A DNA stretch of 64,000 nt from Flagellimonas myxillae (GCF_023502235.1 NZ_JAMFLY010000002.1:310001-374000); one strand, 5' to 3'. Numbered from the stretch's first letter, positions 8,657 through 18,210 are shown. Notes: a model not told the origin generated them from the sequence alone. Numbers and translations are program-made.

Positions 8657-9147
8657 TATTCTTCAATTATGTGGACCAATGTGTTCTTGTGATTATCAAG
8701 TGCCGCTTCCCGATCAACCAGGATGGAATCGGCTGCCATTTTCGCTATGGTATCCACTGCTTCATCTTCTGACCTTTGTGAATTATCCTTAAAAAGTAAA
8801 CGACCAATTTGGTTATTATGCAAATCCATTTTTTTGGCCAACTCCTTATTGGGAAATGCCGCTTCGTGCCAGTTGGTTATTTTTTCGGTCCAGGCTAAAA
8901 CCTTATCCAAATTTTTGTTCCAATTTTGACATTCCTTGGCTATGAGATAATTCCATAGTGCATGTCGAAAAGCATTGGCAATTCCATTTTTATGATGCGC
9001 TGTTCCATACAAAGCAGTGGAAATTCGCATACTTTTTTTTGTGGCTTTCAGGGTTGGTAAAACAAACAAGGGATACCAAAATCCAAGGAAGACGACATGC
9101 GCCAACATTTTAGGCCTGACCCGTTTTAATACCCGTACCGGATTCAC
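8656..9147 (-). CDS. Uncharacterised [14 protein letters not shown] protein (DUF6973-like), in haem operon
   Basis: The 163-residue protein has one hydrophobic segment near the N-terminus (about 16-33) and then conserved polar blocks: [16 protein letters not shown], a HEAAFPN segment and [13 protein letters not shown]. Histidines and asparagines in these blocks look like active-site or metal residues. I recall this pattern from Bacteroidota proteins carrying a DUF6973-type domain, but that name needs a domain search. The start overlaps the hemE stop in ATGA and the stop overlaps the hemF start in TAATG, so it is tightly coupled to two haem genes. A role in haem synthesis, trafficking or quality control is inferred from position alone. 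Confidence 0.75.
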   Translation of the reverse strand: MNPVRVLKRVRPKMLAHVVFLGFWYPLFVLPTLKATKKSMRISTALYGTAHHKNGIANAFRHALWNYLIAKECQNWNKNLDKVLAWTEKITNWHEAAFPNKELAKKMDLHNNQIGRLLFKDNSQRSEDEAVDTIAKMAADSILVDREAALDNHKNTLVHIIEE

Positions 9148-10169
9148 CCTTTGAACTCTTTTACCGCATCTATGAAGGCCTTGGCGTTTTCCAATGGAAT
9201 GGTTGGAAGAATACCATGACCGAGGTTCACGATATACCTATCCTTGCCAAATTCCCTTATCATCTGGGTCACCATCTCTTTTATTTTGTCGGGCGGAGAT
9301 AATAGTCGCGCAGGATCAAAGTTGCCCTGGAGGGTAATGTTGCCTCCAGATAAATAACGTGCGTTTTGGGCGGAGCAAGTCCAATCCACTCCCACGGCCG
9401 AAGCTCCGGATTGGGCCATTTCACGAAGTGCGAACCAACAACCCTTTCCAAAGACGATTACGGGAGCTTCATCCTTCAATGCATCAACGATCTGTTGGAT
9501 GTAGGGCCAAGAAAATTCTTTATAGTCGACAGGGGAAAGCATACCTCCCCAAGAATCAAATACCTGAACCGCGTTTACACCAGCTTGTACTTTGGCCTTT
9601 AGATAGGCAATGGTAGTGTCGGTGATTTTTTGCAGCAGTTGATGTGCTGCTTCAGGTTGGGTGAAACAAAAACCCCGGGCCTTGTCAAAACTTTTGCTAC
9701 CCTGTCCTTCCACACAGTAGCAAAGAATGGTCCAGGGAGATCCTGCAAAACCGATTAGAGGAATTTCATCGTTCAATTTCTCCTTGGTCAAGGTAATGGC
9801 TTCCATCACGTAGCCGAGGGTATCCTCGATATTGGGGACTATAACTTTTTGCAAATCCTCCTTATTTCGGATGGGATTGGGAAGGTAGGGCCCAAAGTTG
9901 GGCTTCATTTCGACCTCAATGTCCATGGCTTGTGGAATAACCAATATATCGCTGAACAATATGGCCGCATCCATGCCATATCGGCGGATGGGCTGAACGG
10001 TAATTTCTGATGCCAGTTCTGGGGTTTGACAGCGGGTAAAAAAGTCGTATTTTTTTCGGAGCTCCATAAACTCTGGAAGGTACCTACCCGCCTGGCGCAT
10101 CATCCAAACAGGGGGGCGGTCTACTGTTTCTCCTTTCAAAGCTCTTAGGAACAAATCGTTTTTAATCAT
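9144..10169 (-). CDS. hemE: Uroporphyrinogen III decarboxylase
   Basis: Removes four carboxyl groups from uroporphyrinogen III to give coproporphyrinogen III. Of normal length (341 residues), it has the signature [17 protein letters not shown] (18-34), with the arginines that bind substrate carboxylates, and [12 protein letters not shown] in the middle. It overlaps hemD by 8 bp upstream and the next gene by 4 bp downstream, so the block is read as one unit. Confidence 0.98.
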   Translation of the reverse strand: MIKNDLFLRALKGETVDRPPVWMMRQAGRYLPEFMELRKKYDFFTRCQTPELASEITVQPIRRYGMDAAILFSDILVIPQAMDIEVEMKPNFGPYLPNPIRNKEDLQKVIVPNIEDTLGYVMEAITLTKEKLNDEIPLIGFAGSPWTILCYCVEGQGSKSFDKARGFCFTQPEAAHQLLQKITDTTIAYLKAKVQAGVNAVQVFDSWGGMLSPVDYKEFSWPYIQQIVDALKDEAPVIVFGKGCWFALREMAQSGASAVGVDWTCSAQNARYLSGGNITLQGNFDPARLLSPPDKIKEMVTQMIREFGKDRYIVNLGHGILPTIPLENAKAFIDAVKEFKG

Positions 10170-10827
10170 ATTGCTTAAAGTATTTTATGGCTTGGACCAA
10201 CACGTTTTCCACGGTTGGTTGGTTGGCAATGGTAATTTCCGCGGTATAATTTTTGGCCTCCTCGGCAGTTGAGTTCCCAATACAGAAAAGGCGGCTATTT
10301 CCTATGTTGTTCTCTTGAACAAAGCTTTTTATTCCACTAGGGCTAAAAAACATAATGCCATCAAAAGCGCGCTTAAACTGTTTTGGGGTAAGAATGGTAT
10401 TATAGGTTACAATTTCAGTATACCGAATGTTATTTTTTGACAATTCCCGTGGTAAATCGGGTCTTCTCATATTTCCACAAAAAAACAGAAATTGTCCACT
10501 TTTGTGGTTTTTTAGGATAAAATCAGCTAAATCCAGTGCATTTAAGCTCATTTTCACCACTTTTATCCCATTTTCTTCCAATAAGCGTTTTGTTTTTTCG
10601 CCTACACAAAAACTCTGGTAGTTCGAATAATTGCGCCCTTTGGAACGATTTAAAAATGCCTGCACAGCATTTTTACTGGTAAAGACCAAATGATCACTTC
10701 CCTCGGGAATATCAAAGTCCAAGAATTCGATTTTTAGCGCATTGTGTTCCACAATTCCAATACCCGAATTGAGAAACAGCTCCTTTTGTGCAGGGGTTAG
10801 TATTTTAGTGGAGAGCACTGTCTTCAT
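10162..10827 (-). CDS. hemD: Uroporphyrinogen III synthase
   Basis: Cyclises hydroxymethylbilane to uroporphyrinogen III with inversion of ring D. The 221-residue protein is divergent, as is usual for HemD, but [17 protein letters not shown] and [14 protein letters not shown] match the two family blocks that frame the active cleft. Identification is strengthened by its place between hemC (23-bp overlap) and hemE (8-bp overlap). Confidence 0.93.
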   Translation of the reverse strand: MKTVLSTKILTPAQKELFLNSGIGIVEHNALKIEFLDFDIPEGSDHLVFTSKNAVQAFLNRSKGRNYSNYQSFCVGEKTKRLLEENGIKVVKMSLNALDLADFILKNHKSGQFLFFCGNMRRPDLPRELSKNNIRYTEIVTYNTILTPKQFKRAFDGIMFFSPSGIKSFVQENNIGNSRLFCIGNSTAEEAKNYTAEITIANQPTVENVLVQAIKYFKQYD

Positions 10828-11731
10828 TTCGTATCCCTTCCATCAATTTGTCACCTCCTTTGGCCAAGATTTCTTTTGCATACTCTTCTCCTAGTCGGCT
10901 GGCATCCTTCAGAGGAACATTCTTTTTTATACCGATTTTCTTGCTTCCGTCTAAAGAAAATAGGGCACCTTCAAAATATACTTCTTGGTCTTTTAATTGC
11001 GCCAAAGCTCCAATGGGTGCGGTACATCCGCCTTCAAGGGTTCTCAAAAAATCCCGTTCAATGGCTGTTGCAACTTCGGATGGGGTATGATTTAGTTTTT
11101 GAAGTGCATCCAATGAAAACGTGTCATTTTCCATGGCCACGACCATCATCGCACCTTGGGCAGGGGCCGGAACCATCCAATCCAAGTTCAAGGCCTCCTT
11201 GGGTAAAAGTTTTATGCGTTCCAACCCGGCCTTGGCAAAAATCGCACCTTGCCAGTCATTTTCGATAAGTTTTATAAGTCGGGTATTTACATTGCCTCGT
11301 AAATCAACCACCTTGTGGGTCGGGAACTTATGTAACCATTGCGCCTTTCTGCGCAAACTTCCTGTTGCAATGGTTGCTGGAATGTCTTTTTCCAAAAACT
11401 CAAGTCCTTTATGGACCAGGATATCCTGGGCAACAGCTCTTTCTAAAACCGCAGCCTGAACAATTCCCTTGGGCAGCATGGTTGGAACATCTTTCATGGA
11501 ATGAACAGCGATGTCCACTTGTCCTTTCAACATGGCGATGTCCAGGGTCTTGGTAAAGATTCCCGTGATTCCCAATTCGTATAGGGGTTTGTCCAAAACC
11601 TGATCCCCCGTGGACTTAATAGGTACCAAGATGCTATCGTAACCTAGATCACCCAGTTTTTGCTGCACGGTATTGGCCTGCCAAAGGGCCAGCTCGCTGT
11701 CACGGGTACCAATTCGGATGATCTTACTCAT
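10805..11731 (-). CDS. hemC: Hydroxymethylbilane synthase (porphobilinogen deaminase)
   Basis: Joins four porphobilinogens to hydroxymethylbilane. At 308 residues, it shows IGTRDSELALWQA (7-19), the catalytic Asp81 in HSMKDVPT, TGSLRRKAQWL, and Cys236 in LEGGCTAPIGA, which carries the dipyrromethane cofactor. The gene overlaps hemA by 8 bp and hemD by 23 bp. Confidence 0.98.
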   Translation of the reverse strand: MSKIIRIGTRDSELALWQANTVQQKLGDLGYDSILVPIKSTGDQVLDKPLYELGITGIFTKTLDIAMLKGQVDIAVHSMKDVPTMLPKGIVQAAVLERAVAQDILVHKGLEFLEKDIPATIATGSLRRKAQWLHKFPTHKVVDLRGNVNTRLIKLIENDWQGAIFAKAGLERIKLLPKEALNLDWMVPAPAQGAMMVVAMENDTFSLDALQKLNHTPSEVATAIERDFLRTLEGGCTAPIGALAQLKDQEVYFEGALFSLDGSKKIGIKKNVPLKDASRLGEEYAKEILAKGGDKLMEGIRNEDSALH

Positions 11732-12986
11732 TCTGTGAATCGATTTCTAACTGGAACACTTTTTGGATGAGCTCCAAACTGTCTTGGGTGTCCACCCCGG
11801 AACTTTTAAGGTGATTGGCAAATTGCTTGGTTATTTTTTGAATAATCCGACCGGAGATAAGTTCGGCCTGATCTTGATCGAAATCCGATAATTTCTTGGA
11901 GTGAAAATCGATTTCCTCAGCTTTCATGGTATTTAGTTTGTCCTTTAGCGCATTAATGACCGGGGCAAATTTGCGGGTCTCCAACCATTTCAGAAAGTCT
12001 TTTTTAACTTCCTCTATGATGGTCTCTGCTTTGGGAACAAAGGCTCTTCTTTTGGCCAGGGTTTCATCCGTGATTTGGGAAAGTTGATCCAAATGGACAA
12101 GGGAAACATTTTCCAATTCCAAGACATCGTCCGACACATTTTTGGGAACGGAAAGATCCAGGATAAGTAAAGGTTTTTTGGCATAGATCAACGCCTTGGA
12201 AACTGTTGGAAGTTGGGCGCCGGTGGCCACTACCAGAATATCGGCCTTGCGAATCTCTGTTTGAAGATCACCGTAATCCTTAACGGTCAATTGAAATTTT
12301 CCTGCAACTTCCTCCGCTTTTTCCCGGGTTCTATTGATCAGGGTGATGTGCGAGTTGTTGGAATGTTTTACCAGATTTTCGCAGGTGTTTCTTCCGATCT
12401 TCCCAGTTCCAAACAACAGGATATTCTTATCGGTAATATTGGGGACATGGTTAAGAATGTACTTTACCGATGCAAAGGCGACCGAGGTGGCTCCCGAAGA
12501 AAGTTCGGTTTCATTCTTAATACGTTTACTGGCCTGAATCACGGCATTGCACAATCTCTCAATAAAGGGATTTGCCATTTCATCTTTTTTAGCCCTGTAA
12601 AAGCCTTGTTTAATTTGACTGATGATTTCAAAATCCCCGAGAATTTGACTATCCAGACCCGTACCCACCTTGAACATGTGGGCAATGGCATCATGGTTTT
12701 TGTACACATAGGCCACTTCCTGAAACTCTTCGACACTGCCTTGGGCCTGGTCGCATAAAAGTTTGATAAGTTGAAAAGGATGTTGGGCAAAACCGTATAA
12801 CTCGGTCCGGTTGCAGGTAGAAATCGCCAGAAGTCCATCTATTCCCTGTTCTTTGGCTTTGGACATAATCCTATCTATCGATGGAACATCCAAGCTGAAC
12901 TTTCCCCGAACCTCGGCATCTGCCTTCTTATAGCTCAGCCCTATGGCGTAGAACGAATTATGTTTGGAAATATGGTAACTCCTCAT
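11724..12986 (-). CDS. hemA: Glutamyl-tRNA reductase, first gene of the haem operon
   Basis: Reduces glutamyl-tRNA(Glu) to glutamate-1-semialdehyde, the committed step of the C5 pathway. STCNRTELYG carries the catalytic cysteine (about residue 58 from the chosen start), and LFGTGKIGRNTCENL is the NADPH-binding fold, followed by the helical dimerisation region. I prefer the ATG giving MRSYHISKHNSFYAIGLSYK (420 residues) over the GTG 21 bp upstream, because that GTG overlaps a candidate -7 promoter element and would lie before the expected transcript start. Being first in the operon and the usual control point, it may be regulated through this promoter and the divergent AraC gene. Confidence 0.95.
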   Translation of the reverse strand: MRSYHISKHNSFYAIGLSYKKADAEVRGKFSLDVPSIDRIMSKAKEQGIDGLLAISTCNRTELYGFAQHPFQLIKLLCDQAQGSVEEFQEVAYVYKNHDAIAHMFKVGTGLDSQILGDFEIISQIKQGFYRAKKDEMANPFIERLCNAVIQASKRIKNETELSSGATSVAFASVKYILNHVPNITDKNILLFGTGKIGRNTCENLVKHSNNSHITLINRTREKAEEVAGKFQLTVKDYGDLQTEIRKADILVVATGAQLPTVSKALIYAKKPLLILDLSVPKNVSDDVLELENVSLVHLDQLSQITDETLAKRRAFVPKAETIIEEVKKDFLKWLETRKFAPVINALKDKLNTMKAEEIDFHSKKLSDFDQDQAELISGRIIQKITKQFANHLKSSGVDTQDSLELIQKVFQLEIDSQNE

Positions 12987-13006
12987 AAAGGATTGAAAAT
13001 CGCTCA

Positions 13007-13014
13007 CAAATGTA
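13007..13014 (-). promoter_or_regulatory. Candidate -7 promoter element (TACATTTG) of the haem operon
   Basis: Read on the minus strand the bases are TACATTTG, a full match to the Bacteroidota -7 consensus TAnnTTTG. The hemA ATG is about 20 bp downstream, giving a short leader. A clear TTTG at -33 is lacking, only T-rich sequence, so a regulator may assist. Confidence 0.4.
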
Positions 13015-13196
13015 ACCTCACTATTTTTGAAAAAATAACGCTAGAGGAACAATAAATAACGCAAGACTGCCAATAGAGCCAACTTTTGTTCGTAATTTGC
13101 CAAAAACACTAATTTTATTGATGCTTTGAAGGATGTTTCGAGCTATTTAGAGCCATTCTAAATTAAACTATTGAAGAAATTAAACCCAAAGTCAGG

Positions 13197-14075
13197 ATGA
13201 AAAATGTCGCTAAAGGTTCATATAGTGAAGTTTTAATTGAAGAAGGCTTTTATGTGCTTAAAATTCAGAACGATACGGATCAGACCCAAATGGTTGAAAG
13301 GGAAATTGATAGCTCCTTTATTCAATTTCATTTTTGTTTGAAGGGAGGCGGAAGGTTCAATTTCAATCAAGGAAATTACCAGTTGGAAGTTTCTGAAGAA
13401 AACTCGCTGTTGCTCTACAATACCCAAAAAGATCTACCGCTCAACCTGCATTTATTTCCAAATTCTTGGTTGGTATCGGTGGTGATGACCATAAGAAAGT
13501 TCCATTCCCTTTTTTCCAGTGAAGCCAATTACATCCCATTTCTAAGTGATGACAACAAGGAAAAGAAATACTACTCCCAAGAGATTGTGTCGCCCGCTAT
13601 GGCAGTGGTTCTTAATCAACTTATAAACTACAATTTACATCCTTCTATCAAGGAGTTGTACGTTAAGGCCAAGATTTACGAATTAATGTCACTATATTTT
13701 AATAAGACCAAGGATGCGGACCTTGAACAATGCCCGTTCTTGGCCGATGAAGACAATGTAAGACGAATTAAAATGGCTAAGGAGATTGTGATTTCCAGAA
13801 TGTCCGAACCCCCGACCTTGGTAGAACTTTCCAAAGAAATTGGATTGAGCTTGAAGAAATTAAAAGAGGGATTTAAACAAATTTATGGTGATTCTGTTTA
13901 TGGTTTTTTATTTGATTATAAAATGGAATATGCCCGAAAAATGCTTGAAACGGGAAGTCACAATGTAAATGAGGTAGGGCTAAAAGTTGGATATAGCACA
14001 GCGAGCCACTTTATTGCCTCGTTTAAAAAGAAATATGGCACTACACCCAAAAAATATTTAACTTCAGGCACTTAA
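13197..14075 (+). CDS. AraC family transcriptional regulator, divergent from hemA
   Basis: A 292-residue protein with an N-terminal cupin-like sensor region (about 1-150) and a C-terminal double helix-turn-helix (about 195-290), including [21 protein letters not shown] and VGYSTASHFIASFKKKYG, followed by the usual TTPKKYL end. It is divergent from hemA across 210 bp and has the PchR-like architecture used by iron- or haem-responsive AraC regulators. Control of the haem operon by it is inferred from position. The ThuA-like gene follows after 9 bp and is probably cotranscribed. Confidence 0.92.
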   Translation: MKNVAKGSYSEVLIEEGFYVLKIQNDTDQTQMVEREIDSSFIQFHFCLKGGGRFNFNQGNYQLEVSEENSLLLYNTQKDLPLNLHLFPNSWLVSVVMTIRKFHSLFSSEANYIPFLSDDNKEKKYYSQEIVSPAMAVVLNQLINYNLHPSIKELYVKAKIYELMSLYFNKTKDADLEQCPFLADEDNVRRIKMAKEIVISRMSEPPTLVELSKEIGLSLKKLKEGFKQIYGDSVYGFLFDYKMEYARKMLETGSHNVNEVGLKVGYSTASHFIASFKKKYGTTPKKYLTSGT

Positions 14076-14084
14076 AAATTTGTC

Positions 14085-14837
14085 ATGAATTCCTACAAGC
14101 TTTTATTGCTGGCCCTTTGCATGGCCCTGTTTACAAATGCCCAAGAAAATCCAAATTCAGGTGAAGCCAAAGAAGTAATATTACCAGACTTTGTTTTGGT
14201 TTTTAGTAAAACCAGTGGGTTTCGTCATAAATCCATAGAAAAAGGGATGCAGACCATAAGGGAAATTGGGAGAGCCAACAATTTTGTCGCCTTACAAACA
14301 GAAACTTCGGCCGATTTTAATGCCGAAAACCTTAATAATTTTAAGTTGGTGATTTTCCTGAGCACCACCATGGATGTACTCAACGATCAGGAACAGGAAG
14401 TCTTTAAAAACTATATCAACAAAGGCGGAAACTTTATGGGAATCCATGCCGCCACGGATACTGAATACGACTGGCCCTGGTACGGTAAAATGGTCGGGGC
14501 ATATTTTGAAAACCATCCCCGGCAGCAGAAAGCCAGAATTGAAGTTGTGGATCGTACCCACCCGGCAACCGTGCACCTAAATGATGAATGGTTTCATTTT
14601 GACGAGTGGTACAATTTCATGAATTTAAATCCTGATGTTAACGTGCTCATGAAATTGGATGAGTCCAGTTACGACGGCGGAACCAATGGAGATAACCATC
14701 CCATTGCTTGGTACCATACCTACGATGGCGGAAGGGTTTTCTATACCGGATTGGGACACACGGAGGAAGCTTTTGATGATTCCAATTTCAAACAACATCT
14801 TTTGGGAGGAATTGAATGGTGCCTAGGGCGAAAGTAA
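14085..14837 (+). CDS. Secreted ThuA-like protein (trehalose-utilisation family)
   Basis: This 250-residue protein has a signal peptide ending near residue 19 (FTNAQ) and then a class-I-glutaminase-amidotransferase-like fold. Family motifs are KTSGFRHKSIEKG, NFMGIHAATDTEYDWPWYG and GRVFYTGLGHTEEAF. ThuA proteins take part in metabolism of 3-keto-sugars such as 3-ketotrehalose in Rhizobiales, and secreted versions are common in Bacteroidota next to sugar oxidoreductases. Here the immediate neighbours are an AraC regulator and haem genes, so the substrate is open. Its end overlaps the convergent DUF1460 gene by 15 bp. Confidence 0.9.
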   Translation: MNSYKLLLLALCMALFTNAQENPNSGEAKEVILPDFVLVFSKTSGFRHKSIEKGMQTIREIGRANNFVALQTETSADFNAENLNNFKLVIFLSTTMDVLNDQEQEVFKNYINKGGNFMGIHAATDTEYDWPWYGKMVGAYFENHPRQQKARIEVVDRTHPATVHLNDEWFHFDEWYNFMNLNPDVNVLMKLDESSYDGGTNGDNHPIAWYHTYDGGRVFYTGLGHTEEAFDDSNFKQHLLGGIEWCLGRK

Positions 14838-15674
14838 CGTAGGTCTTGCGACAATAATTCCAATATTGCTCTTAATTTTTTTTAGATAGTCCACCAAAGG
14901 TTCTTCGGTAATGCGTACCGAGCCAGCGCTGGAGGCATGTAATAAGTGGATTCTCCCATTTTGCTTAATGGCAAACCCGGTATGGGAAACATCCAAGCCC
15001 TTAATGGAAGTGGCCAGGGCAATGATATCTCCTGATTGGATCAGATGTTCCTGATCTTCAATTTGGTTTTGGGGTAGAACGCATAGACTTTCTTGGGCCA
15101 AGTTCTTTTCCACATCCAAAAGGGCAGCGTAGTTGCCATCATCCTCCAAAAATGGATAAAGCGAGCGATGTGTTCCCATAAAGTTGATTGCTTTTTGATG
15201 GATTTCCCCACCCATCTCGTTGGTCACATTTCGTACCAGTCCTTTCCTTTCGTTATTTCTTATCCAATCCGTAAAGTAATGTAAACGTGATGGATAGCCG
15301 TCCAAAACCCCATTTCTATACCGAATGGTTTTTAGATTTTTGGCGAAATCCCCAAAGTCATCCTGTTGATTTTTGAGAAGGAGGGCAAAAGCAAGTACGT
15401 TTTCCACATAGGTGGTGCAATCCAATCCCCTAAGATTGATAACCAAAGATTCCTTTGTTCCAATTTCAAGTGTTTTTTCCACATAAGGTGTATCCAAAAA
15501 GGTTTTCCCAATTGCTGTCACCCAGTTAATGTCGGAGACATCTTGGAAGGCCTCAAGTTGTGCCATCTTTTTATCAAAGGCAATGGAATCTTGGGGAGAA
15601 CACGTTATCTGCCCCACAACCAAATGTGAGACCAAAAACAATAACACAATCAAGAATCTGGAGCACATAATCAT
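14823..15674 (-). CDS. Secreted DUF1460 amidase-like protein (NlpC/P60-type fold)
   Basis: A protein of 283 residues with a signal peptide (to about Gln22). The block NLRGLDCTTYVENVLAF supplies a probable nucleophile Cys86, and DVSHTGFAIKQNGRIHLLHASS supplies His231 and His246, the arrangement of DUF1460 cysteine amidases. Characterised members cleave peptidoglycan fragments as N-acetylmuramoyl-L-alanine amidases in the periplasm, so cell-wall turnover or recycling is likely. It is convergent with the ThuA gene and divergent from hemH. Confidence 0.88.
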   Translation of the reverse strand: MIMCSRFLIVLLFLVSHLVVGQITCSPQDSIAFDKKMAQLEAFQDVSDINWVTAIGKTFLDTPYVEKTLEIGTKESLVINLRGLDCTTYVENVLAFALLLKNQQDDFGDFAKNLKTIRYRNGVLDGYPSRLHYFTDWIRNNERKGLVRNVTNEMGGEIHQKAINFMGTHRSLYPFLEDDGNYAALLDVEKNLAQESLCVLPQNQIEDQEHLIQSGDIIALATSIKGLDVSHTGFAIKQNGRIHLLHASSAGSVRITEEPLVDYLKKIKSNIGIIVARPTLLSP

Positions 15675-15757
15675 TGGATTTTCACCTAAATTAAGATTAT
15701 CTATGCAGTAATAGGAAACAAATTGAAGGAATCAAATTTTAGATCACCTTCAAATAG

Positions 15758-15765
15758 TATTTTTG
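15758..15765 (+). promoter_or_regulatory. Candidate -7 promoter element (TATTTTTG) of hemH
   Basis: TATTTTTG matches TAnnTTTG and ends 22 bp before the hemH ATG. No clear -33 TTTG is seen at the right distance, so this is a weak prediction. Confidence 0.3.
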
Positions 15766-15787
15766 CCGTGCTACAGAATCAACAGCT

Positions 15788-16819
15788 ATGAAAGGAGTGT
15801 TACTTGTAAACTTGGGTTCCCCGGATAGCCCTACTGCCAAAGATGTGAAACCGTATTTAGATGAATTCTTGATGGATGAACGGGTTATTGATACCCCGAA
15901 ATGGTTGCGGAATATTATTGTGCGGGGAATTATTTTACAGACTCGACCCAAAAAATCAGCCGAGGCCTATTCCAAAATCTGGTGGGAGGAAGGATCTCCC
16001 TTGATCGTGATTTCGGAACGATTTGCCCAAAAAGTACAGGAACAAACTCAGATGCCTGTGGCCTTAGGGATGCGATATGGCTCCATGAGCATAAAAAAAG
16101 GATTACAGGAATTAAAGAACAAGGGTGTGGATGAAGTTTTATTGGTTCCACTTTATCCGCAGTACGCGATGAGTTCCTTTGAGACGGTTGTGGTCAAAAC
16201 TATGGAAGTGCAAAGTCAAGATTTTCCTGAATTGAAAGTCACCACCTTACCGGCGTTCTATGGCAATCAAGATTACATTGATGTACTTGCAAAAAGCATA
16301 GCCAAGGGACTGGAAGGATTTGAATATGACCATATTTTGTTTTCTTATCATGGAATTCCAGAAAGGCATATTAGAAAATCCGATCCCACAAAATTCCATT
16401 GCAAAATTGATCAAAGCTGTTGTTCCACCAATTCGGTGGCCCACCATACCTGTTATAGACACCAGTGCTTTGCAACTACAGAGAAAGTAAAAGCGGTTTT
16501 AGGATTGGAAGAAGATAAAACGAGTATTTCGTTTCAATCCAGATTACCAAATGATCCTTGGCTAAAGCCCTTCACCGATTTTGAGTTTGAACGCTTGGCA
16601 AAAGAAGGAAAAACCAAGTTGGCGGTTATCACTCCGGCTTTTGTTGCCGACTGTTTGGAGACATTGGAGGAGATTGCCATGGAAGGAAAACAACAATTTA
16701 TGGAGGCTGGAGGGGAATCCTATATCCATATTCCCTGTTTAAATGAAAATGAGGATTGGGTATCTCTTATGGCCAAATGGGTCAATGAATGGGAGGCCAA
16801 TGCATCCTTACCAGTGTAA
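15788..16819 (+). CDS. hemH: Ferrochelatase
   Basis: Inserts Fe2+ into protoporphyrin IX, the last step of protohaem synthesis. The 343-residue protein starts KGVLLVNLGSPDSP and has the active-site histidine His188 in FSYHGIPERH. Directly after it lies a cysteine-rich insert with Cys205, 211, 212, 222 and 227, which could hold an iron-sulfur cluster as in some bacterial ferrochelatases. It is separate from the main haem operon but only 2.8 kb away. The MATE gene starts on the base after the hemH stop, so the two are cotranscribed. Confidence 0.97.
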   Translation: MKGVLLVNLGSPDSPTAKDVKPYLDEFLMDERVIDTPKWLRNIIVRGIILQTRPKKSAEAYSKIWWEEGSPLIVISERFAQKVQEQTQMPVALGMRYGSMSIKKGLQELKNKGVDEVLLVPLYPQYAMSSFETVVVKTMEVQSQDFPELKVTTLPAFYGNQDYIDVLAKSIAKGLEGFEYDHILFSYHGIPERHIRKSDPTKFHCKIDQSCCSTNSVAHHTCYRHQCFATTEKVKAVLGLEEDKTSISFQSRLPNDPWLKPFTDFEFERLAKEGKTKLAVITPAFVADCLETLEEIAMEGKQQFMEAGGESYIHIPCLNENEDWVSLMAKWVNEWEANASLPV

Positions 16820-18208
16820 ATGGCCAAAGTCTCCTCTGACCAATTAGGAACGGAACCCATCGGTAAACTGCTGATCAAGCAAGCAGTACCTGCTTCCATT
16901 GGGATTTTGGTCATGTCCCTTAATGTATTGGTCGATTCCGTTTTTGTGGGGAAGTGGATCGGTTCCATCGCCATAGCGGCAATCAATGTGGTGCTTCCCG
17001 TTTCGTTCTTTATCGCCGCCTTGGGAATGGCGATTGGAGTTGGAGGTTCCAGCATTATCTCCAGGGCATTGGGTTCTGGGGATAAGGAAAAAGCCCTGAG
17101 AACTTTCGGGAACCAGATAGCACTTACCTTATTGCTGACTGTTGGCATGGTGGCCTTGGGACTCTACTTTGTTAATGACCTGATTCCGGCATTTGGGGGA
17201 AAGGGAAGCATTTTTCCCTTGGCGAAAATCTACTATACCATTGTCCTCTACGGGGTGCCATTTTTGGCGCTCTGTATGATGGGAAATACAGTGATTCGGG
17301 CAGAGGGTAAACCCAAATTTGCGATGATTGCCATGATCATCCCTTCCGTGGGGAATTTGCTCATGGATTATATTTTTATCTATGTATTCGATTGGGGAAT
17401 GCATGGCGCGGCATGGGCGACCACTGCCGGTTACCTATTTTGTTTTGCCTATATCTTCTACTTTTTCCTTTCCAAGAATTCCGAGTTAAAAATTAATTTT
17501 TCCCACTTTTGGTTCAACCTGCCCATCTTATCAGAAATGGGCTCTTTGGGTTTTGTTACCCTGGCCCGGCAAGCGGTGACCAGTGTCACCTACCTACTAA
17601 TGAACAACATCTTGTTCAATTTGGGAGGAGAGGCCATGGTGGCCGTCTACGCCATTATTGGTCGTATGCTGATGTTCGCCTTTTTTCCGGTCTTTGGGGT
17701 CACCCAAGGATTCCTGCCCATAGCAGGCTTTAACTATGGCGCCATGAAGTACGCCCGGGTAAAACAATCCATTTATACGGCAATCAAATATGCCTCCTTG
17801 GTCGCAACCTTGGTTTTTGTGGGATTGATGATTTTCCCGGATGCCCTTACAGCACTTTTTCTAAGCAACAAGGATAATTTACCCCTGGAAGAACTGAGAA
17901 CCAATGCCTTTGTAATGGATCATGCGCCGAATGCCATGCGTATGGTTTTTGCCGCCACTCCAATTATTGCTATGCAATTGATAGGGGCGGCCTACTTCCA
18001 AGCCGTGGGAAAAGCAATTCCAGCTTTGCTGCTCACCCTAACGCGTCAGGGGTTCTTTTTTATTCCCCTGATTTTGATTTTGCCGCATTTTATGGGTGAA
18101 CTTGGGGTTTGGATTTCTTTCCCAATTGCAGATTTCTTGGCCACCGTGGTGACTGGCTTCTATTTACGAAAGGAAATCAAGACAAAACTAAGTGCAGTGC
18201 CCCAATAA
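16820..18208 (+). CDS. MATE family efflux transporter
   Basis: A 462-residue inner-membrane protein with twelve predicted hydrophobic segments in two homologous halves; each half shows the MATE pattern, for example PASIGILVMSLNVLVDSVFVG at the start and ARQAVTSVTYLLMNNILF at the second half. MATE pumps export organic cations or drugs in exchange for Na+ or H+. The start codon directly abuts the hemH stop, so expression is tied to haem synthesis. Export of a porphyrin or haem-related compound is possible but unproven. The end lies 2 bp from the convergent gene. Confidence 0.93.
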   Translation: MAKVSSDQLGTEPIGKLLIKQAVPASIGILVMSLNVLVDSVFVGKWIGSIAIAAINVVLPVSFFIAALGMAIGVGGSSIISRALGSGDKEKALRTFGNQIALTLLLTVGMVALGLYFVNDLIPAFGGKGSIFPLAKIYYTIVLYGVPFLALCMMGNTVIRAEGKPKFAMIAMIIPSVGNLLMDYIFIYVFDWGMHGAAWATTAGYLFCFAYIFYFFLSKNSELKINFSHFWFNLPILSEMGSLGFVTLARQAVTSVTYLLMNNILFNLGGEAMVAVYAIIGRMLMFAFFPVFGVTQGFLPIAGFNYGAMKYARVKQSIYTAIKYASLVATLVFVGLMIFPDALTALFLSNKDNLPLEELRTNAFVMDHAPNAMRMVFAATPIIAMQLIGAAYFQAVGKAIPALLLTLTRQGFFFIPLILILPHFMGELGVWISFPIADFLATVVTGFYLRKEIKTKLSAVPQ

Positions 18209-18210
18209 CA

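Noticed and set aside
12213-12758. 181-codon plus-strand frame
   Set aside because: Antisense to hemA; no family features.
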